From positions 1 to 64,000 of the forward strand of contig CAMPDV010001443.1 of assembly GCA_946699065.1 (NCBI GenBank): DNA of 64,000 nucleotides, written 5' to 3'. Shown here piece by piece: positions 43,701 through 58,883 of the stretch. Both the position numbers and the translations under genes were made by a program. The notes below the pieces were generated by a model. The model had not been told where the DNA came from and made no database searches. It saw only the letters and a list, made by a program, of their open reading frames with translations. This DNA is from Loxodes magnus. Taxonomy: Eukaryota > Ciliophora > Karyorelictea > Loxodida > Loxodidae. Position 1 is the first letter of the stretch. Each line of letters opens with the position of its first letter.

Positions 43701-46700
43701 ATCACTGGATATAACCACAGCATATACATAATGTGTGTGACCACTCATGGTCTCACAGGTACCTGTCTTGACGTCCCATAGTCTCACCGTCTAATCATTA
43801 CTTCCCAATACGATGAACTCTGAATCACTGGATATATCCACAGCATATACATAATGTGTGTGACCACTCATGGTCTTACAGGTACCTGTCTTGACGTCCC
43901 ATAGTCTCACCGTCTAATCTACACTTCCCGATACGATGAACTATGAATCACTGGATATATCCACAGATAATACATAATGTGTGTGACCACTCATGGTCTT
44001 ACAGGTACCTGTCTTGACGTCCCATAGTCTCACCGTCTAATCTACACTTCCCGATACGATGAACTCTGAATCACTGGATATAGCCTCAGATAATACATAA
44101 TGTGTGTGACCACTCATGGTCTTACAGGTACCTGTCTTGACGTCCCATAGTCTCACCGTCTAATCTACACTTCCCGATACGATGAACTCTGAATCACTGG
44201 ATATAGCCACAGCAGATACATAATGAGTGTGACCACTCATGGTCTTACAGGTACCTGTCTTGACGTCCCATAGTCTCACCGTCTAATCTCTACTTCCCGA
44301 TACGATGAACTCTGAATCACTGGATATATCCACAGATAATACATAATGTGTGTGACCACTCATGGTCTTACAGGTACCTGTCTTGACGTCCCATAGTCTC
44401 ACCGTCTAATCTACACTTCCCGATACTATGAACTATGAATCACTGGATATAACCACAGCATATACATAATGTGTGTGACCACTCATGGTCTTACAGGTAC
44501 CTGTCTTGACGTCCCATAGTCTCACCGTCTAATCTACACTTCCCGATACGATGAACTATGAATCACTGGATATATCCACAGATAATACATAATGTGTGTG
44601 ACCACTCATGGTCTTACAGGTACCTGTCTTGACGTCCCATAGTCTCACCGTCTAATCTACACTTCCCGATACGATGAACTCTGAATCACTGGATATAGCC
44701 TCAGATAATACATAATGTGTGTGACCACTCATGGTCTTACAGGTACCTGTCTTGACGTCCCATAGTCTCACCGTCTAATCTACACTTCCCGATACGATGA
44801 ACTCTGAATCACTGGATATAGCCACAGATAATACATAATGTGTGTGACCACTCATGGTCTTACAGGTACCTGTCTTGACGTCCCATAGTCTCACCGTCTA
44901 ATCTACACTTCCCGATACGATGAACTCTGAATCACTGGATATAGCCACAGATAATACATAATGTGTGTGACCACTCATGGTCTTACAGGTACCTGTCTTG
45001 ACGTCCCATAGTCTCACCGTCTAATCTACACTTCCCGATACTATGAACTCTGAATCACTGGATATAGCCTCAGATAATACATAATGTGTGTGACCACTCA
45101 TGGTCTTACAGGTACCTGTCTTGACGTCCCATAGTCTCACCGTCTAATCTACACTTCCCGATACTATGAACTCTGAATCACTGGATATAGCCTCAGATAA
45201 TACATAATGTGTGTGACCACTCATGGTCTTACAGGTACCTGTCTTGACGTCCCATAGTCTCACCGTCTAATCTACACTTCCCGATACGATGAACTATGAA
45301 TCACTGGATATATCCACAGATAATACATAATGTGTGTGACCACTCATGGTCTTACAGGTACCTGTCTTGACGTCCCATAGTCTCACCGTCTAATCTACAC
45401 TTCCCGATACGATGAACTCTGAATCACTGGATATAGCCTCAGATAATACATAATGTGTGTGACCACTCATGGTCTTACAGGTACCTGTCTTGACGTCCCA
45501 TAGTCTCACCGTCTAATCTACACTTCCCGATACGATGAACTCTGAATCACTGGATATAGCCACAGATAATACACAACTAGTGTGACCACTCATGGTCTTA
45601 CAGGTACCTGTCTTGACGTCCCATAGTCTCACCGTCTAATCTACACTTCCCGATACGATGAACTCTGAATCACTGGATATAGCCTCAGATAATACACAAC
45701 TAGTGTGACCACTCATGGTCTTACAGGTACCTGTCTTGACGTCCCATAGTCTCACCGTCTAATCTACACTTCCCGATACTATGAACTCTGAATCACTGGA
45801 TATAGCCACAGATAATACATAATGTGTGTGACCACTCATGGTCTTACAGGTACCTGTCTTGACGTCCCATAGTCTCACCGTCTAATCATTACTTCACGAT
45901 ACGATGAACTCTGAATCACTGGATATAGCCACAGATAATACATAATGTGTGTGACCACTCATGGTCTTACAGGTACCTGTCTTGACGTCCCATAGTCTCA
46001 CCGTCTAATCTACACTTCCCGATACGATGAACTATGAATCACTGGATATAACCACAGCATATACATAATGTGTGTGACCACTCATGGTCTTACAGGTACC
46101 TGTCTTGACGTCCCATAGTCTCACCGTCTAATCTACACTTCCCGATACGATGAACTATGAATCACTGGATATAACCACAGCATATACATAATGTGTGTGA
46201 CCACTCATGGTCTTACAGGTACCTGTCTTGACGTCCCATAGTCTCACCGTCTAATCTACACTTCCCGATACGATGAACTCTGAATCACTGGATATAGCCA
46301 CAGATAATACACAACTAGTGTGACCACTCATGGTCTTACAGGTACCTGTCTTGACGTCCCATAGTCTCACCGTCTAATCTACACTTCCCGATACGATGAA
46401 CTCTGAATCACTGGATATAGCCACAGATAATACACAACTAGTGTGACCACTCATGGTCTTACAGGTACCTGTCTTGACGTCCCATAGTCTCACCGTCTAA
46501 TCTACACTTCCCGATACGATGAACTATGAATCACTGGATATAACCACAGCATATACATAATGTGTGTGACCACTCATGGTCTTACAGGTACCTGTCTTGA
46601 CGTCCCATAGTCTCACCGTCTAATCTACACTTCCCGATACGATGAACTCTGAATCACTGGATATAGCCACAGATAATACACAACTAGTGTGACCACTCAT

Positions 46701-47234
46701 GGTCTTACAGGTACCTGTCTTGACGTCCCATAGTCTCACCGTCTAATCTACACTTCCCGATACGATGAACTCTGAATCACTGGATATAACCACAGCATAT
46801 ACATAATGTGTGTGACCACTCATGGTCTTACAGGTACCTGTCTTGACGTCCCATAGTCTCACCGTCTAATCTACACTTCCCGATACTATGAACTCTGAAT
46901 CACTGGATATAGCCACAGATAATACATAACTAGTGTGACCACTCATGGTCTTACAGGTACCTGTCTTGACGTCCCATAGTCTCACCGTCTAATCTACACT
47001 TCCCGATACGATGAACTATGAATCACTGGATATATCCACAGATAATACATAATGTGTGTGACCACTCATGGTCTTACAGGTACCTGTCTTGACGTCCCAT
47101 AGTCTCACCGTCTAATCTACACTTCCCGATACGATGAACTCTGAATCACTGGATATAGCCTCAGATAATACACAACTAGTGTGACCACTCATGGTCTTAC
47201 AGGTACCTGTCTTGACGTCCCATAGTCTCACCGT
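43665..47234 (-). repeat. ~29 consecutive units each carrying TAG at codon 41
   Basis: Across about 3.6 kb the codon-41 position reads TAG in every unit I checked, so no open run exceeds one unit. The other codons still vary (HYV-LSE, HYV-YAV-V, SCV-LSV, TAG32). I see no other gene in this stretch on either strand. Confidence 0.75.
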
Positions 47235-50200
47235 CTAATCTACACTTCCCGATACGATGAACTCTGAATCACTGGATATAGCCACAGCATATACATAACT
47301 AGTGTGACCACTCATGGTCTTACAGGTAACTGTCTTGACGTCCCATAGTCTCACCGTATTATCATGACTTCCCGATACGATGAACTCTGAATCACTGGAT
47401 ATAGCCTCAGATAATACATAATGTGTGTGACCACTCATGGTCTTACAGGTACCTGTCTTGACGTCCCATAGTCTCACCGTCTAATCTACACTTCCCGATA
47501 CGATGAACTCTGAATCACTGGATATAGCCACAGCATATACATAACTAGTGTGACCACTCATGGTCTTACAGGTAACTGTCTTGACGTCCCATAGTCTCAC
47601 CGTATTATCATGACTTCCCGATACGATGAACTCTGAATCACTGGATATAGCCTCAGATAATACATAATGTGTGTGACCACTCATGGTCTTACAGGTACCT
47701 GTCTTGACGTCCCATAGTCTCACCGTCTAATCTACACTTCCCGATACGATGAACTCTGAATCACTGGATATAGCCACAGCATATACATAACTAGTGTGAC
47801 CACTCATGGTCTTACAGGTAACTGTCTTGACGTCCCATAGTCTCACCGTATTATCATGACTTCCCGATACGATGAACTCTGAATCACTGGATATAGCCTC
47901 AGATAATACATAATGTGTGTGACCACTCATGGTCTTACAGGTACCTGTCTTGACGTCCCATAGTCTCACCGTCTAATCTACACTTCCCGATACGATGAAC
48001 TATGAATCACTGGATATATCCACAGATAATACATAATGTGTGTGAACACTCATGGTCTTACAGGTACCTGTCTTGACGTCCCATAGTCTCACCGTCTAAT
48101 CTACACTTCCCGATACGATGAACTATGAATCACTGGATATAGCCTCAGATAATACATAATGTGTGTGACCACTCATGGTCTTACAGGTACCTGTCTTGAC
48201 GTCCCATAGTCTCACCGTCTAATCTACACTTCCCGATACGATGAACTCTGAATCACTGGATATAGCAACAGATAATACACAACTAGTGTGACCACTCATG
48301 GTCTTACAGGTACCTGTCTTGACGTCCCATAGTCTCACCGTATTATCTCCACTTCCCGATACTATGAACTCTGAATCACTGGATATAGCCACAGATAATA
48401 CATAATGTGTGTGACCACTCATGGTCTTACAGGTACCTGTCTTGACGTCCCATAGTCTCACCGTCTAATCTACACTTCCCGATACGATGAACTATGAATC
48501 ACTGGATATATCCACAGATAATACATAATGTGTGTGACCACTCATGGTCTTACAGGTACCTGTCTTGACGTCCCATAGTCTCACCGTCTAATCTACACTT
48601 CCCGATACGATGAACTCTGAATCACTGGATATAGCCTCAGATAATACATAATGTGTGTGACCACTCATGGTCTTACAGGTACCTGTCTTGACGTCCCATA
48701 GTCTCACCGTCTAATCTACACTTCCCGATACGATGAACTCTGAATCACTGGATATAGCCTCAGATAATACATAATGTGTGTGACCACTCATGGTCTTACA
48801 GGTACCTGTCTTGACGTCCCATAGTCTCACCGTTTTATCATTACTTCCCGATACGATGAACTCTGAATCACTGGATATAACCACAGCATATACATAATGT
48901 GTGTGACCACTCATGGTCTTACAGGTACCTGTCTTGACGTCCCATAGTCTCACCGTCTAATCATTACTTCCCAATACGATGAACTCTGAATCACTGGATA
49001 TATCCACAGATAATACATAATGTGTGTGACCACTCATGGTCTTACAGGTACCTGTCTTGACGTCCCATAGTCTCACCGTCTAATCTACACTTCCCGATAC
49101 GATGAACTATGAATCACTGGATATATCCACAGATAATACATAATGTGTGTGACCACTCATGGTCTTACAGGTACCTGTCTTGACGTCCCATAGTCTCACC
49201 GTCTAATCTACACTTCCCGATACGATGAACTCTGAATCACTGGATATAACCACAGCATATACATAATGTGTGTGACCACTCATGGTCTTACAGGTACCTG
49301 TCTTGACGTCCCATAGTCTCACCGTCTAATCTACACTTCCCGATACTATGAACTCTGAATCACTGGATATAGCCACAGATAATACATAACTAGTGTGACC
49401 ACTCATGGTCTTACAGGTACCTGTCTTGACGTCCCATAGTCTCACCGTCTAATCTACACTTCCCGATACGATGAACTATGAATCACTGGATATATCCACA
49501 GATAATACATAATGTGTGTGACCACTCATGGTCTTACAGGTACCTGTCTTGACGTCCCATAGTCTCACCGTCTAATCTACACTTCCCGATACGATGAACT
49601 CTGAATCACTGGATATAGCCTCAGATAATACACAACTAGTGTGACCACTCATGGTCTTACAGGTACCTGTCTTGACGTCCCATAGTCTCACCGTCTAATC
49701 TACACTTCCCGATACGATGAACTCTGAATCACTGGATATAGCCACAGCATATACATAACTAGTGTGACCACTCATGGTCTTACAGGTAACTGTCTTGACG
49801 TCCCATAGTCTCACCGTATTATCATGACTTCCCGATACGATGAACTCTGAATCACTGGATATAGCCTCAGATAATACATAATGTGTGTGACCACTCATGG
49901 TCTTACAGGTACCTGTCTTGACGTCCCATAGTCTCACCGTCTAATCTACACTTCCCGATACGATGAACTCTGAATCACTGGATATAGCCACAGCATATAC
50001 ATAACTAGTGTGACCACTCATGGTCTTACAGGTAACTGTCTTGACGTCCCATAGTCTCACCGTATTATCATGACTTCCCGATACGATGAACTCTGAATCA
50101 CTGGATATAGCCTCAGATAATACATAATGTGTGTGACCACTCATGGTCTTACAGGTACCTGTCTTGACGTCCCATAGTCTCACCGTCTAATCTACACTTC

Positions 50201-51708
50201 CCGATACGATGAACTCTGAATCACTGGATATAGCCACAGCATATACATAACTAGTGTGACCACTCATGGTCTTACAGGTAACTGTCTTGACGTCCCATAG
50301 TCTCACCGTATTATCATGACTTCCCGATACGATGAACTCTGAATCACTGGATATAGCCTCAGATAATACATAATGTGTGTGACCACTCATGGTCTTACAG
50401 GTACCTGTCTTGACGTCCCATAGTCTCACCGTCTAATCTACACTTCCCGATACGATGAACTATGAATCACTGGATATATCCACAGATAATACATAATGTG
50501 TGTGAACACTCATGGTCTTACAGGTACCTGTCTTGACGTCCCATAGTCTCACCGTCTAATCTACACTTCCCGATACGATGAACTATGAATCACTGGATAT
50601 AGCCTCAGATAATACATAATGTGTGTGACCACTCATGGTCTTACAGGTACCTGTCTTGACGTCCCATAGTCTCACCGTCTAATCTACACTTCCCGATACG
50701 ATGAACTCTGAATCACTGGATATAGCAACAGATAATACACAACTAGTGTGACCACTCATGGTCTTACAGGTACCTGTCTTGACGTCCCATAGTCTCACCG
50801 TATTATCTCCACTTCCCGATACTATGAACTCTGAATCACTGGATATAGCCACAGATAATACATAATGTGTGTGACCACTCATGGTCTTACAGGTACCTGT
50901 CTTGACGTCCCATAGTCTCACCGTCTAATCTACACTTCCCGATACGATGAACTATGAATCACTGGATATATCCACAGATAATACATAATGTGTGTGACCA
51001 CTCATGGTCTTACAGGTACCTGTCTTGACGTCCCATAGTCTCACCGTCTAATCTACACTTCCCGATACGATGAACTCTGAATCACTGGATATAGCCTCAG
51101 ATAATACATAATGTGTGTGACCACTCATGGTCTTACAGGTACCTGTCTTGACGTCCCATAGTCTCACCGTCTAATCTACACTTCCCGATACGATGAACTC
51201 TGAATCACTGGATATAGCCTCAGATAATACATAATGTGTGTGACCACTCATGGTCTTACAGGTACCTGTCTTGACGTCCCATAGTCTCACCGTTTTATCA
51301 TTACTTCCCGATACGATGAACTCTGAATCACTGGATATAACCACAGCATATACATAATGTGTGTGACCACTCATGGTCTTACAGGTACCTGTCTTGACGT
51401 CCCATAGTCTCACCGTCTAATCATTACTTCCCAATACGATGAACTCTGAATCACTGGATATATCCACAGATAATACATAATGTGTGTGACCACTCATGGT
51501 CTTACAGGTACCTGTCTTGACGTCCCATAGTCTCACCGTCTAATCTACACTTCCCGATACGATGAACTATGAATCACTGGATATATCCACAGATAATACA
51601 TAATGTGTGTGACCACTCATGGTCTTACAGGTACCTGTCTTGACGTCCCATAGTCTCACCGTCTAATCTACACTTCCCGATACGATGAACTCTGAATCAC
51701 TGGATATA
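46687..51708 (-). repeat. Perfect 20-unit (2,460-bp) tandem duplication
   Basis: Positions 46,687-49,146 are repeated at 49,147-51,606, and the match continues to about 51,708. Compared line by line I found no difference. All variants, sense and stop, are shared, which makes this the youngest-looking large duplication in the window, or a product of ongoing homogenisation or of assembly. Confidence 0.85.
47235..47972 (-). repeat. Three identical 246-bp dimers
   Basis: The two-unit module (HYV-LSE H39/N41 plus KTVTC SYV-YAV V39 before TAG41) is present three times in a row at 47235, 47481 and 47727, with identical protein. It recurs as a triplet at 49695-50432 inside the 2,460-bp duplication. 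The right-hand unit of each carries AACTG instead of ACCTG, which breaks the KpnI palindrome. Confidence 0.85.
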
Positions 51709-52822
51709 GCCTCAGATAATACATAATGTGTGTGACCACTCATGGTCTTACAGGTACCTGTCTTGACGTCCCATAGTCTCACCGTCTAATCTACACTTCC
51801 CGATACGATGAACTATGAATCACTGGATATAACCACAGCATATACATAATGTGTGTGACCACTCATGGTCTTACAGGTACCTGTCTTGACGTCCCATAGT
51901 CTCACCGTCTAATCATTACTTCCCAATACGATGAACTCTGAATCACTGGATATATCCACAGATAATACATAATGTGTGTGACCACTCATGGTCTTACAGG
52001 TACCTGTCTTGACGTCCCATAGTCTCACCGTCTAATCTACACTTCCCGATACGATGAACTATGAATCACTGGATATATCCACAGATAATACATAATGTGT
52101 GTGACCACTCATGGTCTTACAGGTACCTGTCTTGACGTTCCATAGTCTCACCGTTTTATCATTACTTCCCAATACGATGAACTCTGAATCACTGGATATA
52201 GCCACAGATAATACATAATGTGTGTGACCACTCATGGTCTTACAGGTACCTGTCTTGACGTCCCATAGTCTCACCGTCTAATCTACACTTCCCGATACGA
52301 TGAACTCTGAATCACTGGATATAGCCACAGCAGATACATAATGAGTGTGACCACTCATGGTCTTACAGGTACCTGTCTTGACGTCCCATAGTCTCACCGT
52401 CTAATCTACACTTCCCGATACGATGAACTCTGAATCACTGGATATAGCCACAGCAGATACATAATGAGTGTGACCACTCATGGTCTTACAGGTACCTGTC
52501 TTGACGTCCCATAGTCTCACCGTCTAATCTCTACTTCCCGATACGATGAACTCTGAATCACTGGATATAGCCTCAGATAATACATAATGTGTGTGACCAC
52601 TCATGGTCTTACAGGTACCTGTCTTGACGTCCCATAGTCTCACCGTCTAATCTACACTTCCCGATACGATGAACTCTGAATCACTGGATATAGCCACAGC
52701 AGATACATAATGAGTGTGACCACTCATGGTCTTACAGGTACCTGTCTTGACGTCCCATAGTCTCACCGTCTAATCTCTACTTCCCGATACGATGAACTCT
52801 GAATCACTGGATATAGCCACAG
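51361..52822 (-). repeat. ~1.46-kb block duplicated at 53,821-55,282, with a divergent patch
   Basis: The offset is again 2,460 bp. The blocks match by eye except at 51,939-52,080 against 54,399-54,540, where several codons differ at once (V26 class, WNVK, K41, Glu32). A short multi-site difference inside matching flanks is the signature of conversion. Confidence 0.7.
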
Positions 52823-54368
52823 CAGATACATAATGTGTGTGACCACTCATGGTCTTACAGGTACCTGTCTTGACGTCCCATAGTCTCACCGTCTAATCTA
52901 CACTTCCCGATACGATGAACTATGAATCACTGGATATAACCACAGCATATACATAATGTGTGTGACCACTCATGGTCTTACAGGTACCTGTCTTGACGTC
53001 CCATAGTCTCACCGTCTAATCATTACTTCCCAATACGATGAACTCTGAATCACTGGATATATCCACAGATAATACATAATGTGTGTGACCACTCATGGTC
53101 TTACAGGTACCTGTCTTGACGTCCCATAGTCTCACCGTCTAATCTACACTTCCCGATACGATGAACTATGAATCACTGGATATATCCACAGATAATACAT
53201 AATGTGTGTGACCACTCATGGTCTTACAGGTACCTGTCTTGACGTTCCATAGTCTCACCGTTTTATCATTACTTCCCAATACGATGAACTCTGAATCACT
53301 GGATATAGCCACAGATAATACATAATGTGTGTGACCACTCATGGTCTTACAGGTACCTGTCTTGACGTCCCATAGTCTCACCGTCTAATCTACACTTCCC
53401 GATACGATGAACTCTGAATCACTGGATATAGCCACAGCAGATACATAATGAGTGTGACCACTCATGGTCTTACAGGTACCTGTCTTGACGTCCCATAGTC
53501 TCACCGTCTAATCTACACTTCCCGATACGATGAACTCTGAATCACTGGATATAGCCACAGCAGATACATAATGAGTGTGACCACTCATGGTCTTACAGGT
53601 ACCTGTCTTGACGTCCCATAGTCTCACCGTCTAATCTACACTTCCCGATACGATGAACTCTGAATCACTGGATATAGCCTCAGATAATACATAATGTGTG
53701 TGACCACTCATGGTCTTACAGGTACCTGTCTTGACGTCCCATAGTCTCACCGTCTAATCTACACTTCCCGATACGATGAACTCTGAATCACTGGATATAG
53801 CCACAGCAGATACATAATGAGTGTGACCACTCATGGTCTTACAGGTACCTGTCTTGACGTCCCATAGTCTCACCGTCTAATCATTACTTCCCAATACGAT
53901 GAACTCTGAATCACTGGATATATCCACAGATAATACATAATGTGTGTGACCACTCATGGTCTTACAGGTACCTGTCTTGACGTCCCATAGTCTCACCGTC
54001 TAATCTACACTTCCCGATACGATGAACTATGAATCACTGGATATATCCACAGATAATACATAATGTGTGTGACCACTCATGGTCTTACAGGTACCTGTCT
54101 TGACGTCCCATAGTCTCACCGTCTAATCTACACTTCCCGATACGATGAACTCTGAATCACTGGATATAGCCTCAGATAATACATAATGTGTGTGACCACT
54201 CATGGTCTTACAGGTACCTGTCTTGACGTCCCATAGTCTCACCGTCTAATCTACACTTCCCGATACGATGAACTATGAATCACTGGATATAACCACAGCA
54301 TATACATAATGTGTGTGACCACTCATGGTCTTACAGGTACCTGTCTTGACGTCCCATAGTCTCACCGT

Positions 54369-54734
54369 CTAATCATTACTTCCCAATACGATGAACTCGG
54401 AATCACTGGATATAGCCACAGATAATACATAATGTGTGTGACCACTCATGGTCTTACAGGTACCTGTCTTGACGTTCCATAGTCTCACCGTCTTATCATT
54501 ACTTCCCGATACGATGAACTCTGAATCACTGGATATAACCACAGATAATACATAATGTGTGTGACCACTCATGGTCTTACAGGTACCTGTCTTGACGTTC
54601 CATAGTCTCACCGTTTTATCATTACTTCCCAATACGATGAACTCTGAATCACTGGATATAGCCACAGATAATACATAATGTGTGTGACCACTCATGGTCT
54701 TACAGGTACCTGTCTTGACGTCCCATAGTCTCAC
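54369..54734 (-). CDS. Open three-unit WD40 stretch isolated in the TAG-rich region
   Basis: The units are WDVK, WNVK and WNVK, all HYV-LSV. The first and third have the LGS core variant, and codons 39/41 read N/K, N/K and then N before TAG41. It coincides with a divergent patch between two otherwise matching blocks (51.4-52.8 and 53.8-55.3 kb), which suggests local conversion from another part of the array. Confidence 0.28.
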   Translation of the reverse strand: MRLWDVKTGTCKTMSGHTHYVLSVAISSDSEFIVLGSNDKTVRLWNVKTGTCKTMSGHTHYVLSVVISSDSEFIVSGSNDKTVRLWNVKTGTCKTMSGHTHYVLSVAISSDSEFIVLGSND

Positions 54735-57700
54735 CGTCTAATCTACACTTCCCGATACGATGAACTCTGAATCACTGGATATAGCCACAGCAGATACATA
54801 ATGAGTGTGACCACTCATGGTCTTACAGGTACCTGTCTTGACGTCCCATAGTCTCACCGTCTAATCTACACTTCCCGATACGATGAACTCTGAATCACTG
54901 GATATAGCCACAGCAGATACATAATGAGTGTGACCACTCATGGTCTTACAGGTACCTGTCTTGACGTCCCATAGTCTCACCGTCTAATCTCTACTTCCCG
55001 ATACGATGAACTCTGAATCACTGGATATAGCCTCAGATAATACATAATGTGTGTGACCACTCATGGTCTTACAGGTACCTGTCTTGACGTCCCATAGTCT
55101 CACCGTCTAATCTACACTTCCCGATACGATGAACTCTGAATCACTGGATATAGCCACAGCAGATACATAATGAGTGTGACCACTCATGGTCTTACAGGTA
55201 CCTGTCTTGACGTCCCATAGTCTCACCGTCTAATCTCTACTTCCCGATACGATGAACTCTGAATCACTGGATATAGCCACAGATAATACATAATGTGTGT
55301 GACCACTCATGGTCTTACAGGTACCTGTCTTGACGTCCCATAGTCTCACCGTCTAATCTACACTTCCCGATACTATGAACTCTGAATCACTGGATATAGC
55401 CACAGCATATACATAATGTGTGTGACCACTCATGGTCTTACAGGTACCTGTCTTGACGTCCCATAGTCTCACCGTCTAATCTACACTTCCCGATACGATG
55501 AACTATGAATCACTGGATATATCCACAGATAATACATAATGTGTGTGACCACTCATGGTCTTACAGGTACCTGTCTTGACGTCCCATAGTCTCACCGTCT
55601 AATCTACACTTCCCGATACGATGAACTCTGAATCACTGGATATAGCCACAGATAATACATAATGTGTGTGACCACTCATGGTCTTACAGGTACCTGTCTT
55701 GACGTCCCATAGTCTCACCGTCTAATCTACACTTCCCGATACTATGAACTCTGAATCACTGGATATAGCCTCAGATAATACATAATGTGTGTGACCACTC
55801 ATGGTCTTACAGGTACCTGTCTTGACGTCCCATAGTCTCACCGTCTAATCTACACTTCCCGATACTATGAACTCTGAATCACTGGATATAGCCACAGCAT
55901 ATACATAATGTGTGTGACCACTCATGGTCTTACAGGTACCTGTCTTGACGTCCCATAGTCTCACCGTCTAATCTACACTTCCCGATACGATGAACTATGA
56001 ATCACTGGATATATCCACAGATAATACATAATGTGTGTGACCACTCATGGTCTTACAGGTACCTGTCTTGACGTCCCATAGTCTCACCGTCTAATCTACA
56101 CTTCCCGATACGATGAACTCTGAATCACTGGATATAGCCTCAGATAATACATAATGTGTGTGACCACTCATGGTCTTACAGGTACCTGTCTTGACGTCCC
56201 ATAGTCTCACCGTCTAATCTACACTTCCCGATACGATGAACTCTGAATCACTGGATATATCCACAGATAATACATAATGTGTGTGAACACTCATGGTCTT
56301 ACAGGTACCTGTCTTGACGTCCCATAGTCTCACCGTCTAATCTACACTTCCCGATACGATGAACTATGAATCACTGGATATAGCCTCAGATAATACATAA
56401 TGTGTGTGACCACTCATGGTCTTACAGGTACCTGTCTTGACGTCCCATAGTCTCACCGTCTAATCTACACTTCCCGATACTATGAACTCTGAATCACTGG
56501 ATATAGCCACAGATAATACATAATGTGTGTGACCACTCATGGTCTTACAGGTACCTGTCTTGAAGTTCAATAGTCTCACCGTCTAATCATTACTTCACGA
56601 TACGATGAACTCTGAATCACTGGATATAGCCACAGATAATACATAATGTGTGTGACCACTCATGGTCTTACAGGTACCTGTCTTGACGTCCCATAGTCTC
56701 ACCGTCTAATCTACACTTCCCGATACGATGAACTATGAATCACTGGATATAACCACAGCATATACATAATGTGTGTGACCACTCATGGTCTTACAGGTAC
56801 CTGTCTTGACGTCCCATAGTCTCACCGTCTAATCTACACTTCCCGATACGATGAACTATGAATCACTGGATATAACCACAGCATATACATAATGTGTGTG
56901 ACCACTCATGGTCTTACAGGTACCTGTCTTGACGTCCCATAGTCTCACCGTCTAATCTACACTTCCCGATACGATGAACTCTGAATCACTGGATATAGCC
57001 ACAGATAATACACAACTAGTGTGACCACTCATGGTCTTACAGGTACCTGTCTTGACGTCCCATAGTCTCACCGTCTAATCTACACTTCCCGATACGATGA
57101 ACTCTGAATCACTGGATATAGCCACAGCATATACATAACTAGTGTGACCACTCATGGTCTTACAGGTACCTGTCTTGACGTCCCATAGTCTCACCGTCTA
57201 ATCTACACTTCCCGATACGATGAACTATGAATCACTGGATATATCCACAGATAATACATAATGTGTGTGACCACTCATGGTCTTACAGGTACCTGTCTTG
57301 ACGTCCCATAGTCTCACCGTCTAATCTACACTTCCCGATACGATGAACTCTGAATCACTGGATATAGCCTCAGATAATACATAATGTGTGTGACCACTCA
57401 TGGTCTTACAGGTACCTGTCTTGACGTCCCATAGTCTCACCGTCTAATCTACACTTCCCGATACGATGAACTCTGAATCACTGGATATAGCCACAGATAA
57501 TACACAACTAGTGTGACCACTCATGGTCTTACAGGTACCTGTCTTGACGTCCCATAGTCTCACCGTCTAATCTACACTTCCCGATACGATGAACTCTGAA
57601 TCACTGGATATAGCCTCAGATAATACACAACTAGTGTGACCACTCATGGTCTTACAGGTACCTGTCTTGACGTCCCATAGTCTCACCGTCTAATCTACAC

Positions 57701-58602
57701 TTCCCGATACTATGAACTCTGAATCACTGGATATAGCCACAGATAATACATAATGTGTGTGACCACTCATGGTCTTACAGGTACCTGTCTTGAAGTTCAA
57801 TAGTCTCACCGTCTAATCATTACTTCACGATACGATGAACTCTGAATCACTGGATATAGCCACAGATAATACATAATGTGTGTGACCACTCATGGTCTTA
57901 CAGGTACCTGTCTTGACGTCCCATAGTCTCACCGTCTAATCTACACTTCCCGATACGATGAACTATGAATCACTGGATATAACCACAGCATATACATAAT
58001 GTGTGTGACCACTCATGGTCTTACAGGTACCTGTCTTGACGTCCCATAGTCTCACCGTCTAATCTACACTTCCCGATACGATGAACTATGAATCACTGGA
58101 TATAACCACAGCATATACATAATGTGTGTGACCACTCATGGTCTTACAGGTACCTGTCTTGACGTCCCATAGTCTCACCGTCTAATCTACACTTCCCGAT
58201 ACGATGAACTCTGAATCACTGGATATAGCCACAGATAATACACAACTAGTGTGACCACTCATGGTCTTACAGGTACCTGTCTTGACGTCCCATAGTCTCA
58301 CCGTCTAATCTACACTTCCCGATACGATGAACTCTGAATCACTGGATATAGCCTCAGATAATACACAACTAGTGTGACCACTCATGGTCTTACAGGTACC
58401 TGTCTTGACGTCCCATAGTCTCACCGTCTAATCTACACTTCCCGATACTATGAACTCTGAATCACTGGATATAGCCACAGATAATACATAATGTGTGTGA
58501 CCACTCATGGTCTTACAGGTACCTGTCTTGACGTCCCATAGTCTCACCGTCTAATCTACACTTCCCGATACGATGAACTCTGAATCACTGGATATAGCCA
58601 CA

Positions 58603-58617
58603 GCATATATAGCCACA
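58603..58617 (-). other. 15-bp in-frame insertion in one unit
   Basis: The normal GATATAGCCACAGATAATAC context has 15 extra bases, making a partial repeat of the local sequence. On the minus strand this adds five residues, so the segment reads SVAIYAVAISS. It looks like a join between the LSV and YAV variants of the same region and keeps the frame. Confidence 0.85.
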
Positions 58618-58810
58618 GATAATACATAATGTGTGTGACCACTCATGGTCTTACAGGTACCTGTCTTGACGTCCCATAGTCTCACCGTCTAATCTACACT
58701 TCCCGATACTATGAACTCTGAATCACTGGATATAGCCACAGATAATACATAATGTGTGTGACCACTCATGGTCTTACAGGTACCTGTCTTGACGTCCCAT
58801 AGTCTCACCG

Positions 58811-58883
58811 TCTAATCTATACACTTCCCGATACGATGAACTCATGAATCACTGGATATACTTCCACAGATATATACATAATG
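58811..58883 (-). other. Single unit with four small insertions (+2, +1, +2, +1)
   Basis: Compared with the consensus this unit has extra bases near 58,819 (+2), 58,844 (+1), 58,861 (+2) and 58,872 (+1). In minus-strand order they pair as +1 then +2, twice, so the frame is left and regained twice and the net gain is 6 bp. The displaced segments read as non-WD40 sequence with a TGA. No other unit shows such clustering. Confidence 0.8.
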
